Positions 50,264-60,054 of a stretch of 64,000 nucleotides of DNA are shown here, piece after piece. The position numbers and the translations under genes were made by a program. Source of the stretch: a bacterium (GTDB lineage Bacteria > Bacillota > Bacilli > Lactobacillales > Streptococcaceae); the NCBI GenBank assembly GCA_905221345.1, contig CAJNCW010000002.1, forward strand, positions 186,001-250,000, given 5' to 3'. Each line of letters opens with the position of its first letter. Within the stretch, counting starts at the first letter, position 1. The notes under the pieces are model-generated. The model was not told the DNA's origin. It saw only the letters and a program-made list of their open reading frames with translations, and did not search any database.

Positions 50264-50295
50264 AATGAAGACTGGATTGCTCAGTCTTCATTTTT
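50264..50295 (-). terminator. Terminator downstream of the AhpD-like gene
   Basis: Stem AATGAAGACTG/CAGTCTTCATT (50264-50274 with 50282-50292). T-runs flank it in both orientations. Confidence 0.85.
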
Positions 50296-50310
50296 TCTTT
50301 CTGATTCGAA

Positions 50311-50859
50311 CTAGGCATAAGGTTGCAATTCTGGATTAATTGGCGTATTGGCTAGGTTGTTGGCATAGTTGCAAAGACTGGCAAGACTAACACCGAGAAC
50401 CACATCCAAGGCATTTTGTTGCGTGTAGCCAGCTTCCAAAAATTCAGCCAAGGCTTCATCTCCTACACGCCCTTTGGTATTGATGACCGCCAAGGTAAAC
50501 TTAGCTAGAGTATCTAGTTTTGGGTCTGTCTCGATTGGAGTACGGTTGCGGAGAGCTTGGAGAAGATCATCATTCATCTGGATTTGTTTGATTGAAAAGG
50601 CTGTGTGACCTGCGACGCAGAAAGCACAACCATTGGTTACGGCAGCTGTGATTTGCACTACTTCGCGTTCCACTGGTGTCAGGCTATTGCGACGGTTGAT
50701 GGCTCCGACAGTTCGGTAGGCTTCAAGCGCGGTTGGGGCATTGGCCAAGAGACCGATTAGGTTGGGAATATAGCCGTTGTTGTCTTTTTGTACTGTTTCA
50801 AGAACTTCTTTTACTTCTGCTGGTGCTGATTCTACTGTGTGGATGGTAAATCTTGTCAT
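50311..50859 (-). CDS. Carboxymuconolactone decarboxylase/AhpD-like protein
   Basis: A 182-aa all-helical protein of the CMD/AhpD family. The redox motif NGCAFCVAGHTAF supplies the CxxC...H arrangement used by AhpD-type peroxidases. A second weaker CMD repeat follows (LDVVLGVSLASLCNYANNLA). A thiol-based peroxidase role is plausible, but no partner AhpC lies nearby. It stands alone between two terminators. Confidence 0.82.
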   Translation of the reverse strand: MTRFTIHTVESAPAEVKEVLETVQKDNNGYIPNLIGLLANAPTALEAYRTVGAINRRNSLTPVEREVVQITAAVTNGCAFCVAGHTAFSIKQIQMNDDLLQALRNRTPIETDPKLDTLAKFTLAVINTKGRVGDEALAEFLEAGYTQQNALDVVLGVSLASLCNYANNLANTPINPELQPYA

Positions 50860-50960
50860 AAGAAACCTCTTTTCATTTTATTGTCATTTAGTCTATCATA
50901 GAATTTTCCACTTGGATAATATATATTTTCAATCGCCATGATAGGAAATGTCTATGAAAT

Positions 50961-50987
50961 GAAAAAAATCACACTAAAAGTGTGATT
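50961..50987 (-). terminator. Terminator after the AGCS symporter gene
   Basis: Perfect stem AATCACACT/AGTGTGATT (50967-50975 with 50979-50987), three-base loop and minus-strand T-run of seven. Confidence 0.9.
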
Positions 50988-50990
50988 AGG

Positions 50991-52313
50991 TTAGTGTTTA
51001 AAATACTTTTTAGTCTCAGCAATGACGACTGGCGACAAGACTAAGAGGGCAATCAAGTTTGGTAAAGCCATCAGGGCATTGACGATGTCTGCGATAATCC
51101 AAACCATATCCAACTCGATAAATCCTCCCAACAAGACCATGACTACAAAGACTACACGATAAAGCCAAATAAAGCGAACGCCGAAGAGAAACTCGAAACA
51201 GCGTTCCCCGTAGTAATTCCAGCCGAGAATTGTCGTAAAGGCAAAGAGTACAAGGAAGATGGTCAAGAGGGCAGGTCCAAAGTGTGAAAAAACTGTTGAA
51301 AAGGCTGACTGGGTCAAGGCAACCCCATTTAAATCTCCGCTCCAAACCCCAGTTACCAAGATTGTTAGACCTGTCAGAGTACAGATAATCAAAGTATCAA
51401 TAAAGGTTCCTGTCATGGAAATCAAGCCTTGCTCGACAGGCTCATTTGTCTTAGCTGCAGCCGCTGCAATGGGAGCAGAACCAAGACCAGATTCGTTAGA
51501 GAAGACTCCTCGCGCCACACCATTTTGGATAGCCATCCGAATGCTGGCACCTGCAAAACCACCTACGGCAGCAGCTGGACTAAAGGCTGAAGTAAAGATC
51601 AGGGCAAGTGTGGCTGGGATTTTCTCGATATTAAAGAGTATAACTGTAAGAGTTCCTAAAATATAGACAATAGCCATAAAAGGAACGACTGCTGTCGAAA
51701 CCTTAGAAATGGATTTGAGGCCACCAAAGACGGCAATTCCTACAAAAATGGATAAAATAAGAGCCGTGATAGCTGGTTCCACTTGAGCCGTATTTTGAAT
51801 GGATTCTGTAATCGAATTGACTTGGGTAAAGGTACCAATCCCTAGAAGGGCTACCAATACACCAGCTAGGGCAAAGAAGATAGCAAGTGGTCGCCACTTT
51901 TCTCCCATTCCCAAAAGGATGTAGTGCATGGGGCCTCCAGCTACAGCTCCATTTGCATCCTTGCTACGGTATTTGATGGCCAGCAAGCCTTCGGCATACT
52001 TGGTTGTCATCCCAAAAAAGGCCGCCATCCACATCCAAAAGAGGGCCCCTGGCCCACCAACCTTGATGGCTGTCGCAACCCCGATGATATTTCCCGTACC
52101 AACGGTGGCTGCTAGAGCCGTACATAAGGCCGCAAAGCTCGACACATCGCCGTGCCCCTTGTCCTTGGTAAAGATCAACTGAAAGGCCTTAGGGAGACGA
52201 GCTACCTGCAAAAGACCTAGTCGGATGGTCAAATAGATACCCGTTCCGACCAATAAGATCAAGAGGGGAGGCCCCCAAACGAAAGCATCAAGCGCTTTTA
52301 GCAATTCTAACAT
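50991..52313 (-). CDS. Na+:alanine/glycine symporter (AGCS family)
   Basis: Membrane symporter, 440 aa with about ten or eleven helices. The AGCS signature appears as GTGNIIGVATAIKVGGPGALFWMW and GVARGVFSNESGLGSAPIAAAAA, in two conserved blocks. A glycine riboswitch in the leader indicates that glycine is a regulated and probably transported substrate. Transcription starts at a strong TTGACA-17-TAGAAT promoter 250 bp upstream. Confidence 0.92.
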   Translation of the reverse strand: MLELLKALDAFVWGPPLLILLVGTGIYLTIRLGLLQVARLPKAFQLIFTKDKGHGDVSSFAALCTALAATVGTGNIIGVATAIKVGGPGALFWMWMAAFFGMTTKYAEGLLAIKYRSKDANGAVAGGPMHYILLGMGEKWRPLAIFFALAGVLVALLGIGTFTQVNSITESIQNTAQVEPAITALILSIFVGIAVFGGLKSISKVSTAVVPFMAIVYILGTLTVILFNIEKIPATLALIFTSAFSPAAAVGGFAGASIRMAIQNGVARGVFSNESGLGSAPIAAAAAKTNEPVEQGLISMTGTFIDTLIICTLTGLTILVTGVWSGDLNGVALTQSAFSTVFSHFGPALLTIFLVLFAFTTILGWNYYGERCFEFLFGVRFIWLYRVVFVVMVLLGGFIELDMVWIIADIVNALMALPNLIALLVLSPVVIAETKKYFKH

Positions 52314-52345
52314 TTCCTTCTCCTATCTTTTCAACCCCAAAAGAA

Positions 52346-52494
52346 AGAGCACATGCAAGATACATGTACTCTGGAATGCTTAGATAAATGCTAAAAAGCG
52401 GTCTATCTTAGCTCTGTCCTTTTACCTGAGAGTTTGAGCAGTTGCCTGCCTTGCCCCTTCGGTGCCTTTACGGTCTCTCCAGAGTTCCGTCCAT
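52346..52494 (-). promoter_or_regulatory. Glycine riboswitch and terminator controlling the AGCS symporter
   Basis: On the minus strand one glycine aptamer spans about 52494-52412: GGACGGAACTCTGGAGAGACC, then GGCACCGAAGGGGCAAG, then ACTCTCAGGTAAAAGGAC, the three conserved blocks. A terminator follows (AGAGTACATG/CATGTGCTCT, 52372-52363 with 52355-52346, then TTTCTTTT). I see only one full aptamer, not the tandem pair common elsewhere. Whether glycine turns the gene on or off is not decided by sequence alone. Confidence 0.9.
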
Positions 52495-52567
52495 TTACAG
52501 TCATAGAAAACAAACCTTTCTCCATTTCTATTAAACTTCATTCGGTGTTGGTATTTTATTTTTTATT

Positions 52568-52596
52568 ATTCTACAAGAAAAGTTAGCCTTTGTCAA
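52568..52596 (-). promoter_or_regulatory. Promoter of the glycine-riboswitch leader
   Basis: Minus-strand consensus -35 TTGACA (52596-52591), 17-bp spacer, -10 TAGAAT (52573-52568). The leader before the coding region is about 250 nt. The remaining 52597-52660 shows no further feature. Confidence 0.85.
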
Positions 52597-52660
52597 TGTT
52601 TTCTATGAAAATTTTTAGTTTTCATTTCTTTTTTTCAGAAAGATTGACTCCTTCTTCTCT

Positions 52661-54997
52661 CTATCCTCTAAAGGTCACAATGGTGGCACCACTGCCTCCA
52701 GCATTTTGTGGAGCATAGCCAAAACTCTTGACATGCTTGTTTCTTTGCAGGTATTTGGTGACGCCCTCACGGATGACGCCTGTTCCGATACCATGGATGA
52801 TGTCAACTTGCGCCATGTTATTGAGCAGGGCTTGGTCGATAAAAGCGTCCAGCTCATTCATAGCCTCTTCGTACCGTTTGCCTCGGAGATCCAGTCTCGC
52901 TTGTGGGCCACGACCAGATGCACGTTTCACAACATTGACTTGTTTTTTCTTGACTGGGGCTTCTTGTTGGGCCTGAACAAGATCAAATTCTTTCTCTTCC
53001 AAGGTCATCTTGATCAAACCGACTTGGGCTTCCCAGCGACCGTCCTTGAGCTGATTGGTCAAGGTTCCACGTTGTCCATAACTGAGAACCACGATATCAT
53101 CCCCCACCTTTGGAGCTCGTTTTTTCTTGGCCTTTTGAAGGACCTTGTTTTTAGACAAGTCCACTTTTTCAGGAGCCAGTTTTTTCAGCTCTGCCTTGGC
53201 TTCAATGATTTCGTGGGGTTTGAGTTGAGACTTACTGTGGAGGTTCTTGAGAATCTGGTCACTCTCACTTAGCGCTAGTTCCACAATCTCGGCAGCCTGT
53301 TCACGAGCCTTATTGAGCTCAGTTTCCTTTTCACGATTAAGCTCGTTATAGAGTTTTTTGAGTACCCGGTTCATCTTGAGGTTTTCTTGCTCCACCTCAC
53401 GGATATTTTCCAAGCGTTTACGACTTTCAAGCGTTTGCTCTTCCAATTGCTCAATGATACGATTGACATCATTATCTTGGTTGACCTGCTGGCTGGCATC
53501 TCCTACGATGACATCTGACAAACCCAGACGTTTGGCAATTTCAAAGGCATTGCTTCGACCAGGAACTCCCTGCATAAAGCGATAGGTTGGACGCAGGCTG
53601 GCTGTATCAAACTCCATGCTGGCATTTTGCACAAAGGCTGTCTCAATACCATAAGCCTTGAGCTCTGGATAGTGGGTCGTCGCCATAGTCTTGACCTGAC
53701 GCAGACGAAGATCCTCCAGAATAGCCATAGCAAGGGCTGCACCTTCCTGTGGATCGGTACCAGCCCCGAGCTCATCTAGCAATAAGAGCGAATGTTGGTT
53801 GACCTTGCCAAGAATATCTACGATATTGGTCATGTGGCTGGAGAAGGTAGACAAGCTTTGCTCGATAGACTGCTCATCCCCGATATCTGCGAAAATCTCT
53901 TCGAAAATACCGACACGGCTTCCTTTATCAGCTAAAACGGGCAATCCAGATTGGGCCATGAGTTGGGTCAAACCCAAGGTTTTGAGCATGATGGTCTTCC
54001 CACCAGTATTGGGACCTGTAATGACAATGGCAGTTAATTCCTTGCCAAAGTGTACATCGTTTGCAACAGCATTTTTGACCAAAGGATGGCGAACATGAAG
54101 GAGCTGAATCTCTTGATTCTCTGAAAGTTGAGGAACGACTGCTTGTCTTTCTTGGATGAAACGCACTTTGGCACGAATCAAGTCTAAATGGCCGATAATC
54201 CAAGCGTCATTGGCAATCTCAGCAGCATGAGGGCGGACGCATTCTGAGAGCTCCTGCAGGATACGAATCATCTCATAGCGTTCGTCTGCTCGCAGACTAG
54301 CGATTTCTTCGCTCAGTTTCACAACCTCACGTGGCTCGATATAAACCGTATTCCCACTAGCAGAGATGTCATGGACAACACCTGCAATCTTATTGCGATA
54401 GGTGTTCTTGACTGGTAAGACTTGACGGCCATTTCTGCTAGCAATAATGCCTTCGGTCAACATCTGCGCTTTTTGTTTAAGTAAGTCTTGCAAGACATCT
54501 CGAACTTGACTCTCGCTATCATGGATTTTCCGACGGATACGTGCTAGCTCTTCGCTAGCAAAATTTTCGATAAATCCTGCATCATTTAGGGATTGAAGAC
54601 TCCCTTGCAAGTGTGGAAAATCATGTAGTTTTTCAAACCATCTCGCCAACTGCTCCAAGCGTACGTTTTCAAGATTGGCATAAAAATTTTGTAACTCTCT
54701 GCTAGCAAGTAAGACCCGTTTGAGGAGTAGGAACTCCTCAATACTGAGGTCCGCCCCCATCTCCAGACGCTTGCAGACAGCTGAAATCTCACGTGTCGCT
54801 AGGATGGTAAAGTGAGGTTGCTCCACAAAAAGCGCCTGCATTTCCTCCATCTCTGTAAAGGATTGTTTGATCTTATCCACCTTGGCAGTTGGAGCCAAGA
54901 CTTTTAACTCCTCTAGGCCTTGTTCTGTCAAGAGATGAGGTTCAAACAAGGCTTTGATTTTATTAAATTCTAAGGTTTCTAGTATTTTTGTATTCAT
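52661..54997 (-). CDS. mutS2: MutS2 ATPase/endonuclease
   Basis: MutS-family protein implicated in collided-ribosome rescue and in suppressing recombination, 778 aa. The ATPase core shows [18 protein letters not shown] (Walker A) and [19 protein letters not shown] (Walker B), then [12 protein letters not shown] coiled-coil and KOW-like region leads to the C-terminal Smr domain ([11 protein letters not shown] and [14 protein letters not shown]). It lacks the MutS mismatch-recognition domain, as expected. It follows the cvpA gene by about 100 bp. Confidence 0.95.
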   Translation of the reverse strand: MNTKILETLEFNKIKALFEPHLLTEQGLEELKVLAPTAKVDKIKQSFTEMEEMQALFVEQPHFTILATREISAVCKRLEMGADLSIEEFLLLKRVLLASRELQNFYANLENVRLEQLARWFEKLHDFPHLQGSLQSLNDAGFIENFASEELARIRRKIHDSESQVRDVLQDLLKQKAQMLTEGIIASRNGRQVLPVKNTYRNKIAGVVHDISASGNTVYIEPREVVKLSEEIASLRADERYEMIRILQELSECVRPHAAEIANDAWIIGHLDLIRAKVRFIQERQAVVPQLSENQEIQLLHVRHPLVKNAVANDVHFGKELTAIVITGPNTGGKTIMLKTLGLTQLMAQSGLPVLADKGSRVGIFEEIFADIGDEQSIEQSLSTFSSHMTNIVDILGKVNQHSLLLLDELGAGTDPQEGAALAMAILEDLRLRQVKTMATTHYPELKAYGIETAFVQNASMEFDTASLRPTYRFMQGVPGRSNAFEIAKRLGLSDVIVGDASQQVNQDNDVNRIIEQLEEQTLESRKRLENIREVEQENLKMNRVLKKLYNELNREKETELNKAREQAAEIVELALSESDQILKNLHSKSQLKPHEIIEAKAELKKLAPEKVDLSKNKVLQKAKKKRAPKVGDDIVVLSYGQRGTLTNQLKDGRWEAQVGLIKMTLEEKEFDLVQAQQEAPVKKKQVNVVKRASGRGPQARLDLRGKRYEEAMNELDAFIDQALLNNMAQVDIIHGIGTGVIREGVTKYLQRNKHVKSFGYAPQNAGGSGATIVTFRG

Positions 54998-55070
54998 ATT
55001 TTTTCCTTGTATGCTGGTTTACAAGATTATAGTAACTAGAGGTTTTGACCTAGCCGTCCAATCTGTAAAC

Positions 55071-55099
55071 AAAGGGCTAGGAAAAATCCCGCCCTTTTT
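55071..55099 (-). terminator. Terminator between cvpA and mutS2
   Basis: Hairpin AAAGGGC-GGA/TCC-GCCCTTT (55097-55071 on the minus strand) followed by TTTGTTT-like sequence. It may be only partly effective, as mutS2 follows on the same strand. Confidence 0.65.
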
Positions 55100-55646
55100 A
55101 TCCGATTAAATTTGTCACCCAGAGTTGTTTGATAAGGTTTGTCGTAAAAGGGATACTTTGGATGATGTGTTTAGCTACGATACTTTTTTCAAGTGAATTT
55201 TGAACGGCTGCCATAGATACAGTTGCAAGAATGGTCAAAGCCATTTGCAAGACAAATAAGGTTACCAATAGAGACAAAGCCCCCGCACTAACTCGGAACC
55301 ACTTACCACCTAGTGTTTTAACTGGAATCAAATGTAGAAACAAACCGATAAAACGTCCGATAGTGTAGCAAATTCCGAAAACTAGGAGGTAGGCCAGACC
55401 CGCATAAAAGACTTTATCTAGTTGAAAAAGCTGGTCTGAAGGGAAGAAAAAGGTTCCCTGCCCTTCCTGAGGATTAGCATAAGGGACAAGCAAGTGAAAT
55501 TGATCTCCCAGCGATTTATAAAACTGCCCAGCAACAAAGGCTGAAATCACTGCCACGAGGAAATAATAAACTTGTAGCACCAAACCTCTACGGTAGCCGA
55601 TGTAAAAACCCCAAGCTAGAACCAGTAAGAGAAGGATCGAAATCAT
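55098..55646 (-). CDS. CvpA-family membrane protein
   Basis: A 182-aa protein with four or five membrane helices, matching the CvpA family by its start LLLVLAWGFYIGYRRGLVLQ and the GRFIG region. E. coli CvpA is linked to colicin V and envelope stress; here the role is unknown. The conserved zapA-cvpA-mutS2 order suggests an envelope or division link. Its start overlaps the preceding zapA end by four bases. Confidence 0.85.
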   Translation of the reverse strand: MISILLLLVLAWGFYIGYRRGLVLQVYYFLVAVISAFVAGQFYKSLGDQFHLLVPYANPQEGQGTFFFPSDQLFQLDKVFYAGLAYLLVFGICYTIGRFIGLFLHLIPVKTLGGKWFRVSAGALSLLVTLFVLQMALTILATVSMAAVQNSLEKSIVAKHIIQSIPFTTNLIKQLWVTNLIG

Positions 55647-55945
55647 AGGGAATCCTCAATCTTGCTCTGCTCTTGCTTGACAGCCACTAACTTATTTCGA
55701 AGGTCTTTAAGCTCCTGCTCCTTATCGTCAAACTCAATCTCGCGACTGAGCTGCGTCGATAGGCTGTTAATCGCTAAAAGGAGGGCAATGGTTTCATCAT
55801 CCGCTCCAGGCATTTGTTCCTTAATTGCTTGGTATTTTTCAGTCGCAACCTTGGCAATTTCCTCCATAAAGAGGTTGTCATGCTCGGTTGTCAAGGTTAA
55901 TGTCTTTTTCCCGAATGTAAACTTATATCGATTTAGATTTGCCAT
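55643..55945 (-). CDS. zapA: Cell division protein ZapA-like
   Basis: FtsZ-ring-associated protein, 100 aa from the ATG at 55945 (MANLNRYKFTFGKKTLTL). A GTG three codons earlier lies inside the ribosome binding site GAGGTG and is rejected. The N-terminal beta segment is followed by a long C-terminal coiled coil (about residues 55-100), the ZapA layout. It overlaps cvpA by four bases, and its promoter faces that of rnhC. Confidence 0.82.
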   Translation of the reverse strand: MANLNRYKFTFGKKTLTLTTEHDNLFMEEIAKVATEKYQAIKEQMPGADDETIALLLAINSLSTQLSREIEFDDKEQELKDLRNKLVAVKQEQSKIEDSL

Positions 55946-55962
55946 AAAATTCACCTCACGAT

Positions 55963-55991
55963 ATTATACCAAATTTCGCTAATTTTGTCAG
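55963..55991 (-). promoter_or_regulatory. zapA-cvpA-mutS2 promoter
   Basis: Minus-strand -35 CTGACA (55991-55986), 17-bp spacer, consensus -10 TATAAT (55968-55963). The transcription start would be about 10 bases upstream of the GTG/ATG region, giving a short leader. Confidence 0.8.
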
Positions 55992-56015
55992 TTTTTACCA
56001 ATTCTCCTGCTTTTG

Positions 56016-56024
56016 TGGTACAAT
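56016..56024 (+). promoter_or_regulatory. rnhC promoter, nearly leaderless
   Basis: Extended -10 TGGTACAAT (56016-56024) with weak -35 TTACCA (55995-56000, 18-bp spacer). The ATG begins at 56032, only seven bases after the -10, and no ribosome binding site is visible. Confidence 0.6.
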
Positions 56025-56031
56025 AGAGACT

Positions 56032-56913
56032 ATGGCAAGTATCACACTCACACCAAGTGAACAGGAAATTCAGAGCTTTTTAAGTCAGTATCAGAAGGCT
56101 CTCAGTCCTAGTAAAAATCCTTATATTCGCTATTTTTTGCGACTGACTCAGGCAACCGTTTCTATCTACACTTCTGGAAAAGTCCTCCTGCAGGGCGAAA
56201 TGGCTGAGCAATACGCCAGTTTCTTTAGTTACCAAGTTCAACAAGAAAACAGTGGACAAGATTTTCCTATGATTGGGACTGATGAGGTGGGAAATGGTTC
56301 CTACTTTGGTGGGCTAGCTGTCGTGGCCTCCTTCGTGACACCTGACCAGCATGACTTCTTGCGAAAACTCGGTGTGGGGGATTCAAAGACCCTGACAGAT
56401 CAAAAGATTCGTCAGATTGCCCCTATCCTCAAGGAAAAAATCCAGCACCAAGCGCTCCTCCTTTCACCGAGCAAGTACAACGAAGTTATCGGAGAGCGTT
56501 ACAATGCTGTTTCTGTAAAAGTTGCCCTTCACAATCAGGCTATCTTTCTCCTTCTCCAAAAAGGAGTCCAGCCAGAAAAAATCGTCATTGATGCTTTTAC
56601 AAATCCTAAAAACTATGACAAGTACTTGGCGCAAGAAGCCAACCGTTTTCCAAACAAGGTTAGTTTGGAAGAAAAAGCCGAGGGGAAATATCTGGCTGTT
56701 GCTGTTAGTTCCATCATCGCGCGGGATCTCTTCCTCGAAAGCTTGGAAAATCTTGGACGAGAACTAGGCTATCAACTGCCAAGTGGCGCTGGAACTGCAT
56801 CTGATAAGGTTGCTAGCAAAATCCTTCAAGCCTATGGCATGAAAGGGCTCAACTTCTGTGCCAAGCTTCATTTTAAAAATACTGAAAAAGCCAAAGCACT
56901 TCTGGAAAGGTAA
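56032..56913 (+). CDS. rnhC: Ribonuclease HIII
   Basis: Degrades RNA in RNA-DNA hybrids, 293 aa. The N-terminal substrate-binding TBP-like domain (about 1-75) distinguishes RNase HIII from HII. The catalytic domain begins [16 protein letters not shown] with Asp84-Glu85, followed by [12 protein letters not shown] and the ADEFTN-like VIDAFTNP, here with the third acidic Asp. The ATG is only eight bases past the -10 box, so the mRNA may be leaderless. lepB follows after three bases. Confidence 0.94.
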   Translation: MASITLTPSEQEIQSFLSQYQKALSPSKNPYIRYFLRLTQATVSIYTSGKVLLQGEMAEQYASFFSYQVQQENSGQDFPMIGTDEVGNGSYFGGLAVVASFVTPDQHDFLRKLGVGDSKTLTDQKIRQIAPILKEKIQHQALLLSPSKYNEVIGERYNAVSVKVALHNQAIFLLLQKGVQPEKIVIDAFTNPKNYDKYLAQEANRFPNKVSLEEKAEGKYLAVAVSSIIARDLFLESLENLGRELGYQLPSGAGTASDKVASKILQAYGMKGLNFCAKLHFKNTEKAKALLER

Positions 56914-56916
56914 ATT

Positions 56917-57531
56917 ATGAATTATTTTAAAACATTTCTAAAAGAGTGGGGACTCACATTCCTCATCATTATACTAGTCGGTCTCAGTCGTCTCTTTCTA
57001 TGGACCAATGTCCGCGTGGAAGGACACTCTATGGATCCGACCCTAGCTGATGGAGAGATTCTCTTTGTCGTCAAACACCTCCCTATTAACCGCTTTGACA
57101 TTGTAGTTGCCCATGAAGATGATGGAAATAAAGACATCGTTAAACGCGTCATCGGCATGCCTGGTGATACTATTCGCTACGAAAACGACAAGCTCTTTAT
57201 CAACAATCAAGAAACTGACGAACCTTACCTAGCAGACTACCTCCAACAGTTTAAAAACGATAAACTACAAAGCGCCTATTCAGGGAAAGGCTTTGAAGGG
57301 GATAAGGGGGTCTATTTTAGAAGTCTAGCCCAGAAAGCTCAGGCCTTTACTGTCGATGTGAATTTCAACACCAGCTTCAGCTTTACCGTACCCGAGGGTG
57401 AGTACCTCCTCCTTGGAGATGACCGTTTGGTTTCTAGCGACAGTCGCCATGTTGGAACCTTTAAAGCCAGTCAAATCAAAGGAGAAGCCAAATTCCGTTT
57501 CTGGCCACTCAACCGTATCGGAATCTTTTAA
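56917..57531 (+). CDS. lepB: Signal peptidase I
   Basis: Membrane-anchored serine protease removing signal peptides from exported proteins, 204 aa. One N-terminal transmembrane helix (about 12-30) precedes VEGHSMDPTL with nucleophile Ser38 and KRVIGMPGD with general base Lys76; both positions match the pneumococcal enzyme as I recall. The LLGDDRLVSSDSRHVGTF box is also present. It is co-transcribed with rnhC. Confidence 0.96.
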   Translation: MNYFKTFLKEWGLTFLIIILVGLSRLFLWTNVRVEGHSMDPTLADGEILFVVKHLPINRFDIVVAHEDDGNKDIVKRVIGMPGDTIRYENDKLFINNQETDEPYLADYLQQFKNDKLQSAYSGKGFEGDKGVYFRSLAQKAQAFTVDVNFNTSFSFTVPEGEYLLLGDDRLVSSDSRHVGTFKASQIKGEAKFRFWPLNRIGIF

Positions 57532-57563
57532 AACCAGCAACCAGATGCTGTGATAGTCTTTTT

Positions 57564-57645
57564 GAGTTAGCTTTTAGGATTAGATTGCAACTTGGCAACA
57601 TCTTGTACCAAGTCCCAAATCCAAGAAAAACCTAACTGAAAGCTC
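57564..57645. repeat. Palindromic spacer element upstream of recD2
   Basis: In the 148 bp between lepB and recD2, outer arms GAGTTAGCTTTTAGG (57564-57578) and CCTAACTGAAAGCTC (57631-57645) are imperfectly complementary. They enclose CTTGGCAACATCTTGTACCAAG (a hairpin, 57591-57612, shown here as two arms with a spacer). The inner hairpin resembles the third hairpin of the element at 21500-21635. Confidence 0.4.
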
Positions 57646-57679
57646 TATCCCAGCTCTTTTTCTATCAAAAAGGAAACCT

Positions 57680-60046
57680 ATGGAAGTTTATTTTTCAGGC
57701 ACTATTGAACGCATTATTTTTGAAAATCCCAGTAATTTTTATCGCATCCTCCTCCTAGATATCGAAGATACCAATGCTGAGGACTTTGACGATTTTGAAA
57801 TCATCGTTACAGGAACTATGGCTGACGTGATTGAGGGCGAAGACTACACTTTTTGGGGACAAATCGTTCAGCACTCCAAGTATGGGGAACAGCTTCAGAT
57901 CAGCCGTTATGAGCGAGCAAAACCGACTCGAAAAGGGCTAGTTAAGTACTTTTCCAGTAGCCATTTCAAAGGAATCGGGCTCAAAACTGCTCAAAAAATC
58001 GTTGATAGCTATGGTGAAAATACCATAGACGAAATTCTGGAGCATCCTGAAAAGCTGGAAAACATTGCAGGACTCTCTGCCAAAAACCGTGAGGCTTTTG
58101 TTTCCACCCTCCGTCTTAACTATGGGACAGAGATGGTCTTGGCAAAACTTGCCAACTACGGCATTCCCAATAAACTAGCCTTTCAGATTCAAGACTTTTA
58201 CAAGGAAGAAACTCTCGATATTGTCGAAAATTATCCCTACCAGCTGGTCGAGGATATCAAAGGATTGGGTTTTACCATTGCAGACCAACTAGCGGAGGAA
58301 CTAGGCATCGAAAGTCAGGCTCCCGAGCGCTTTCGTGCTGGCCTTGTCCACAGTCTCTTTCAAGGCTGTATGGATACGGGCGATACCTACATGGAAGCCC
58401 GAGATTTGCTGGAACAGACCCTGACTCTCCTCGAGTCTTCCCGACCCGTGGAACTCGATCCCAGTCAAGTTGCTCAGGAATTATCTCATCTGATCGAAGA
58501 AGACAAGGTTCAGCAGATTGATACCAAAATCTTTGATAACAGCCTCTTTTTCGCCGAAGAAGGCATTCGCAGTCACTTGGTTCGTATCCTTGAAAAAGGA
58601 AAACAGAAAAATCAGGATTTAGAAACCATTCAAAATCATATCGCTACTGTCGAGGAGGAACTGGGTATTGAGTATGATAGCATCCAAAAACAGGCTATCT
58701 GTGACGCTATCCAGAACAAGGTCTTTATCCTAACAGGTGGACCTGGTACTGGTAAAACGACTGTTATCAATGGGATTATCGCTGTCTATGCACTTTTAGA
58801 AGGACTTGACCTCAGAAAAAAAAGCAACCTGCCTATCCTTCTAGCAGCTCCAACTGGTCGAGCGGCTCGACGCATGAATGAATTGACAGGTTTGCCTAGC
58901 GCGACTATTCACCGCCATTTGGGAATGACGGGTGACGATGACACCAGCCATCTAGAAGATTATCTGGATGCCGACTTTATCATCGTGGATGAATTTTCCA
59001 TGGTGGATACTTGGCTAGCCAACCAACTCTTCTCCAATATCTCCTCTAACAGTAAAATCCTCATCGTGGGTGATAGCGACCAGCTACCTTCTGTTAGTCC
59101 TGGACAAGTCCTGGCTGACCTGCTCCAGATACCCCTGATTCCGCAGACGCGCTTGGAACGGATTTACCGTCAGAGTGAAGAATCAACTATCGTCACCTTG
59201 GCTAGCCAGATTCGACAGGGAATCTTGCCAGCTGACTTTACCCAGAAAAAGGCCGATCGCTCCTACTTTGAAATCATGAGTAGCCATATCCCAGCTACGA
59301 TTGAGAAAATTCTTGGCGCTGCCCTCAGAAGTGGCATTCCAGCTCGCGATATTCAGGTGCTAGCACCCATGTATCGAGGAACTGCTGGTATTGATGCCAT
59401 CAACCAACTCATGCAAGACCTCCTTAATCCACCACAAAAAGACCAACTCAGTTTTGAAGCTCCCCAATGCCACTATCGAACAGGGGACAAGGTCATTCAC
59501 CTAGTCAACGACGCTGAAGTCAATGTCTTTAATGGAGACCTAGGCTACATCACAGACCTGATTCCTGGAAAATACACCGAGTCCAAACAAGACGAGATTG
59601 TCATTGATTTTGATGGCAATGAAGTCGTCTACCCACGTAACGAATGGTACAAGATTCGACTGGCCTATGCCATGAGTATTCATAAGTCTCAGGGAAGTGA
59701 GTTCCCCGTTGTTATCCTGCCCATCACCAGTGCTAGCAAGCGCATGCTGGAACGCAATCTCATCTATACAGCCATTACACGGGCCAAAAGCAAGCTCATC
59801 CTTCTTGGCGAATTACAGGCCTTTGACTATGCTGTCAAACATATCGGAACTGCCCGTAAGACCTATCTGATTGAACGCTTTCAGGATCTGGTCGATTCAG
59901 CTGACCAAACCAGCCCAGTCCCTACCGAAACGACAAATCAAGAGGATTCTCCTCTATCCTATATCCTCACCGAGGAAAACTGGTCTAGTATTCCCACTAT
60001 GATTGGGATTACAGACGCAGACCTTAAAGAGATTTTTGGAAAATAG
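57680..60046 (+). CDS. recD2: RecD2-type ATP-dependent DNA helicase
   Basis: 5'-3' superfamily 1B helicase that works without RecBC, 788 aa. The N-terminal OB-like and helix-hairpin-helix region (KTAQKIVDSYGENTID and later) marks RecD2. Walker A is LTGGPGTGKTTVINGI, Walker B FIIVDEFSMVDTWL, and later motifs are GDSDQLPSVSPGQ and YAMSIHKSQGSEFPVV. It lies 148 bp after lepB with AAAAGGAAACCT before the ATG. Its former terminator seems to be split by the following island. Confidence 0.95.
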   Translation: MEVYFSGTIERIIFENPSNFYRILLLDIEDTNAEDFDDFEIIVTGTMADVIEGEDYTFWGQIVQHSKYGEQLQISRYERAKPTRKGLVKYFSSSHFKGIGLKTAQKIVDSYGENTIDEILEHPEKLENIAGLSAKNREAFVSTLRLNYGTEMVLAKLANYGIPNKLAFQIQDFYKEETLDIVENYPYQLVEDIKGLGFTIADQLAEELGIESQAPERFRAGLVHSLFQGCMDTGDTYMEARDLLEQTLTLLESSRPVELDPSQVAQELSHLIEEDKVQQIDTKIFDNSLFFAEEGIRSHLVRILEKGKQKNQDLETIQNHIATVEEELGIEYDSIQKQAICDAIQNKVFILTGGPGTGKTTVINGIIAVYALLEGLDLRKKSNLPILLAAPTGRAARRMNELTGLPSATIHRHLGMTGDDDTSHLEDYLDADFIIVDEFSMVDTWLANQLFSNISSNSKILIVGDSDQLPSVSPGQVLADLLQIPLIPQTRLERIYRQSEESTIVTLASQIRQGILPADFTQKKADRSYFEIMSSHIPATIEKILGAALRSGIPARDIQVLAPMYRGTAGIDAINQLMQDLLNPPQKDQLSFEAPQCHYRTGDKVIHLVNDAEVNVFNGDLGYITDLIPGKYTESKQDEIVIDFDGNEVVYPRNEWYKIRLAYAMSIHKSQGSEFPVVILPITSASKRMLERNLIYTAITRAKSKLILLGELQAFDYAVKHIGTARKTYLIERFQDLVDSADQTSPVPTETTNQEDSPLSYILTEENWSSIPTMIGITDADLKEIFGK

Positions 60047-60054
60047 AGTATCAG

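Noticed and set aside
51259-51666. 135-codon open frame on the plus strand inside the AGCS symporter gene
   Set aside because: Complement of the transporter's membrane segments; no ribosome binding site.
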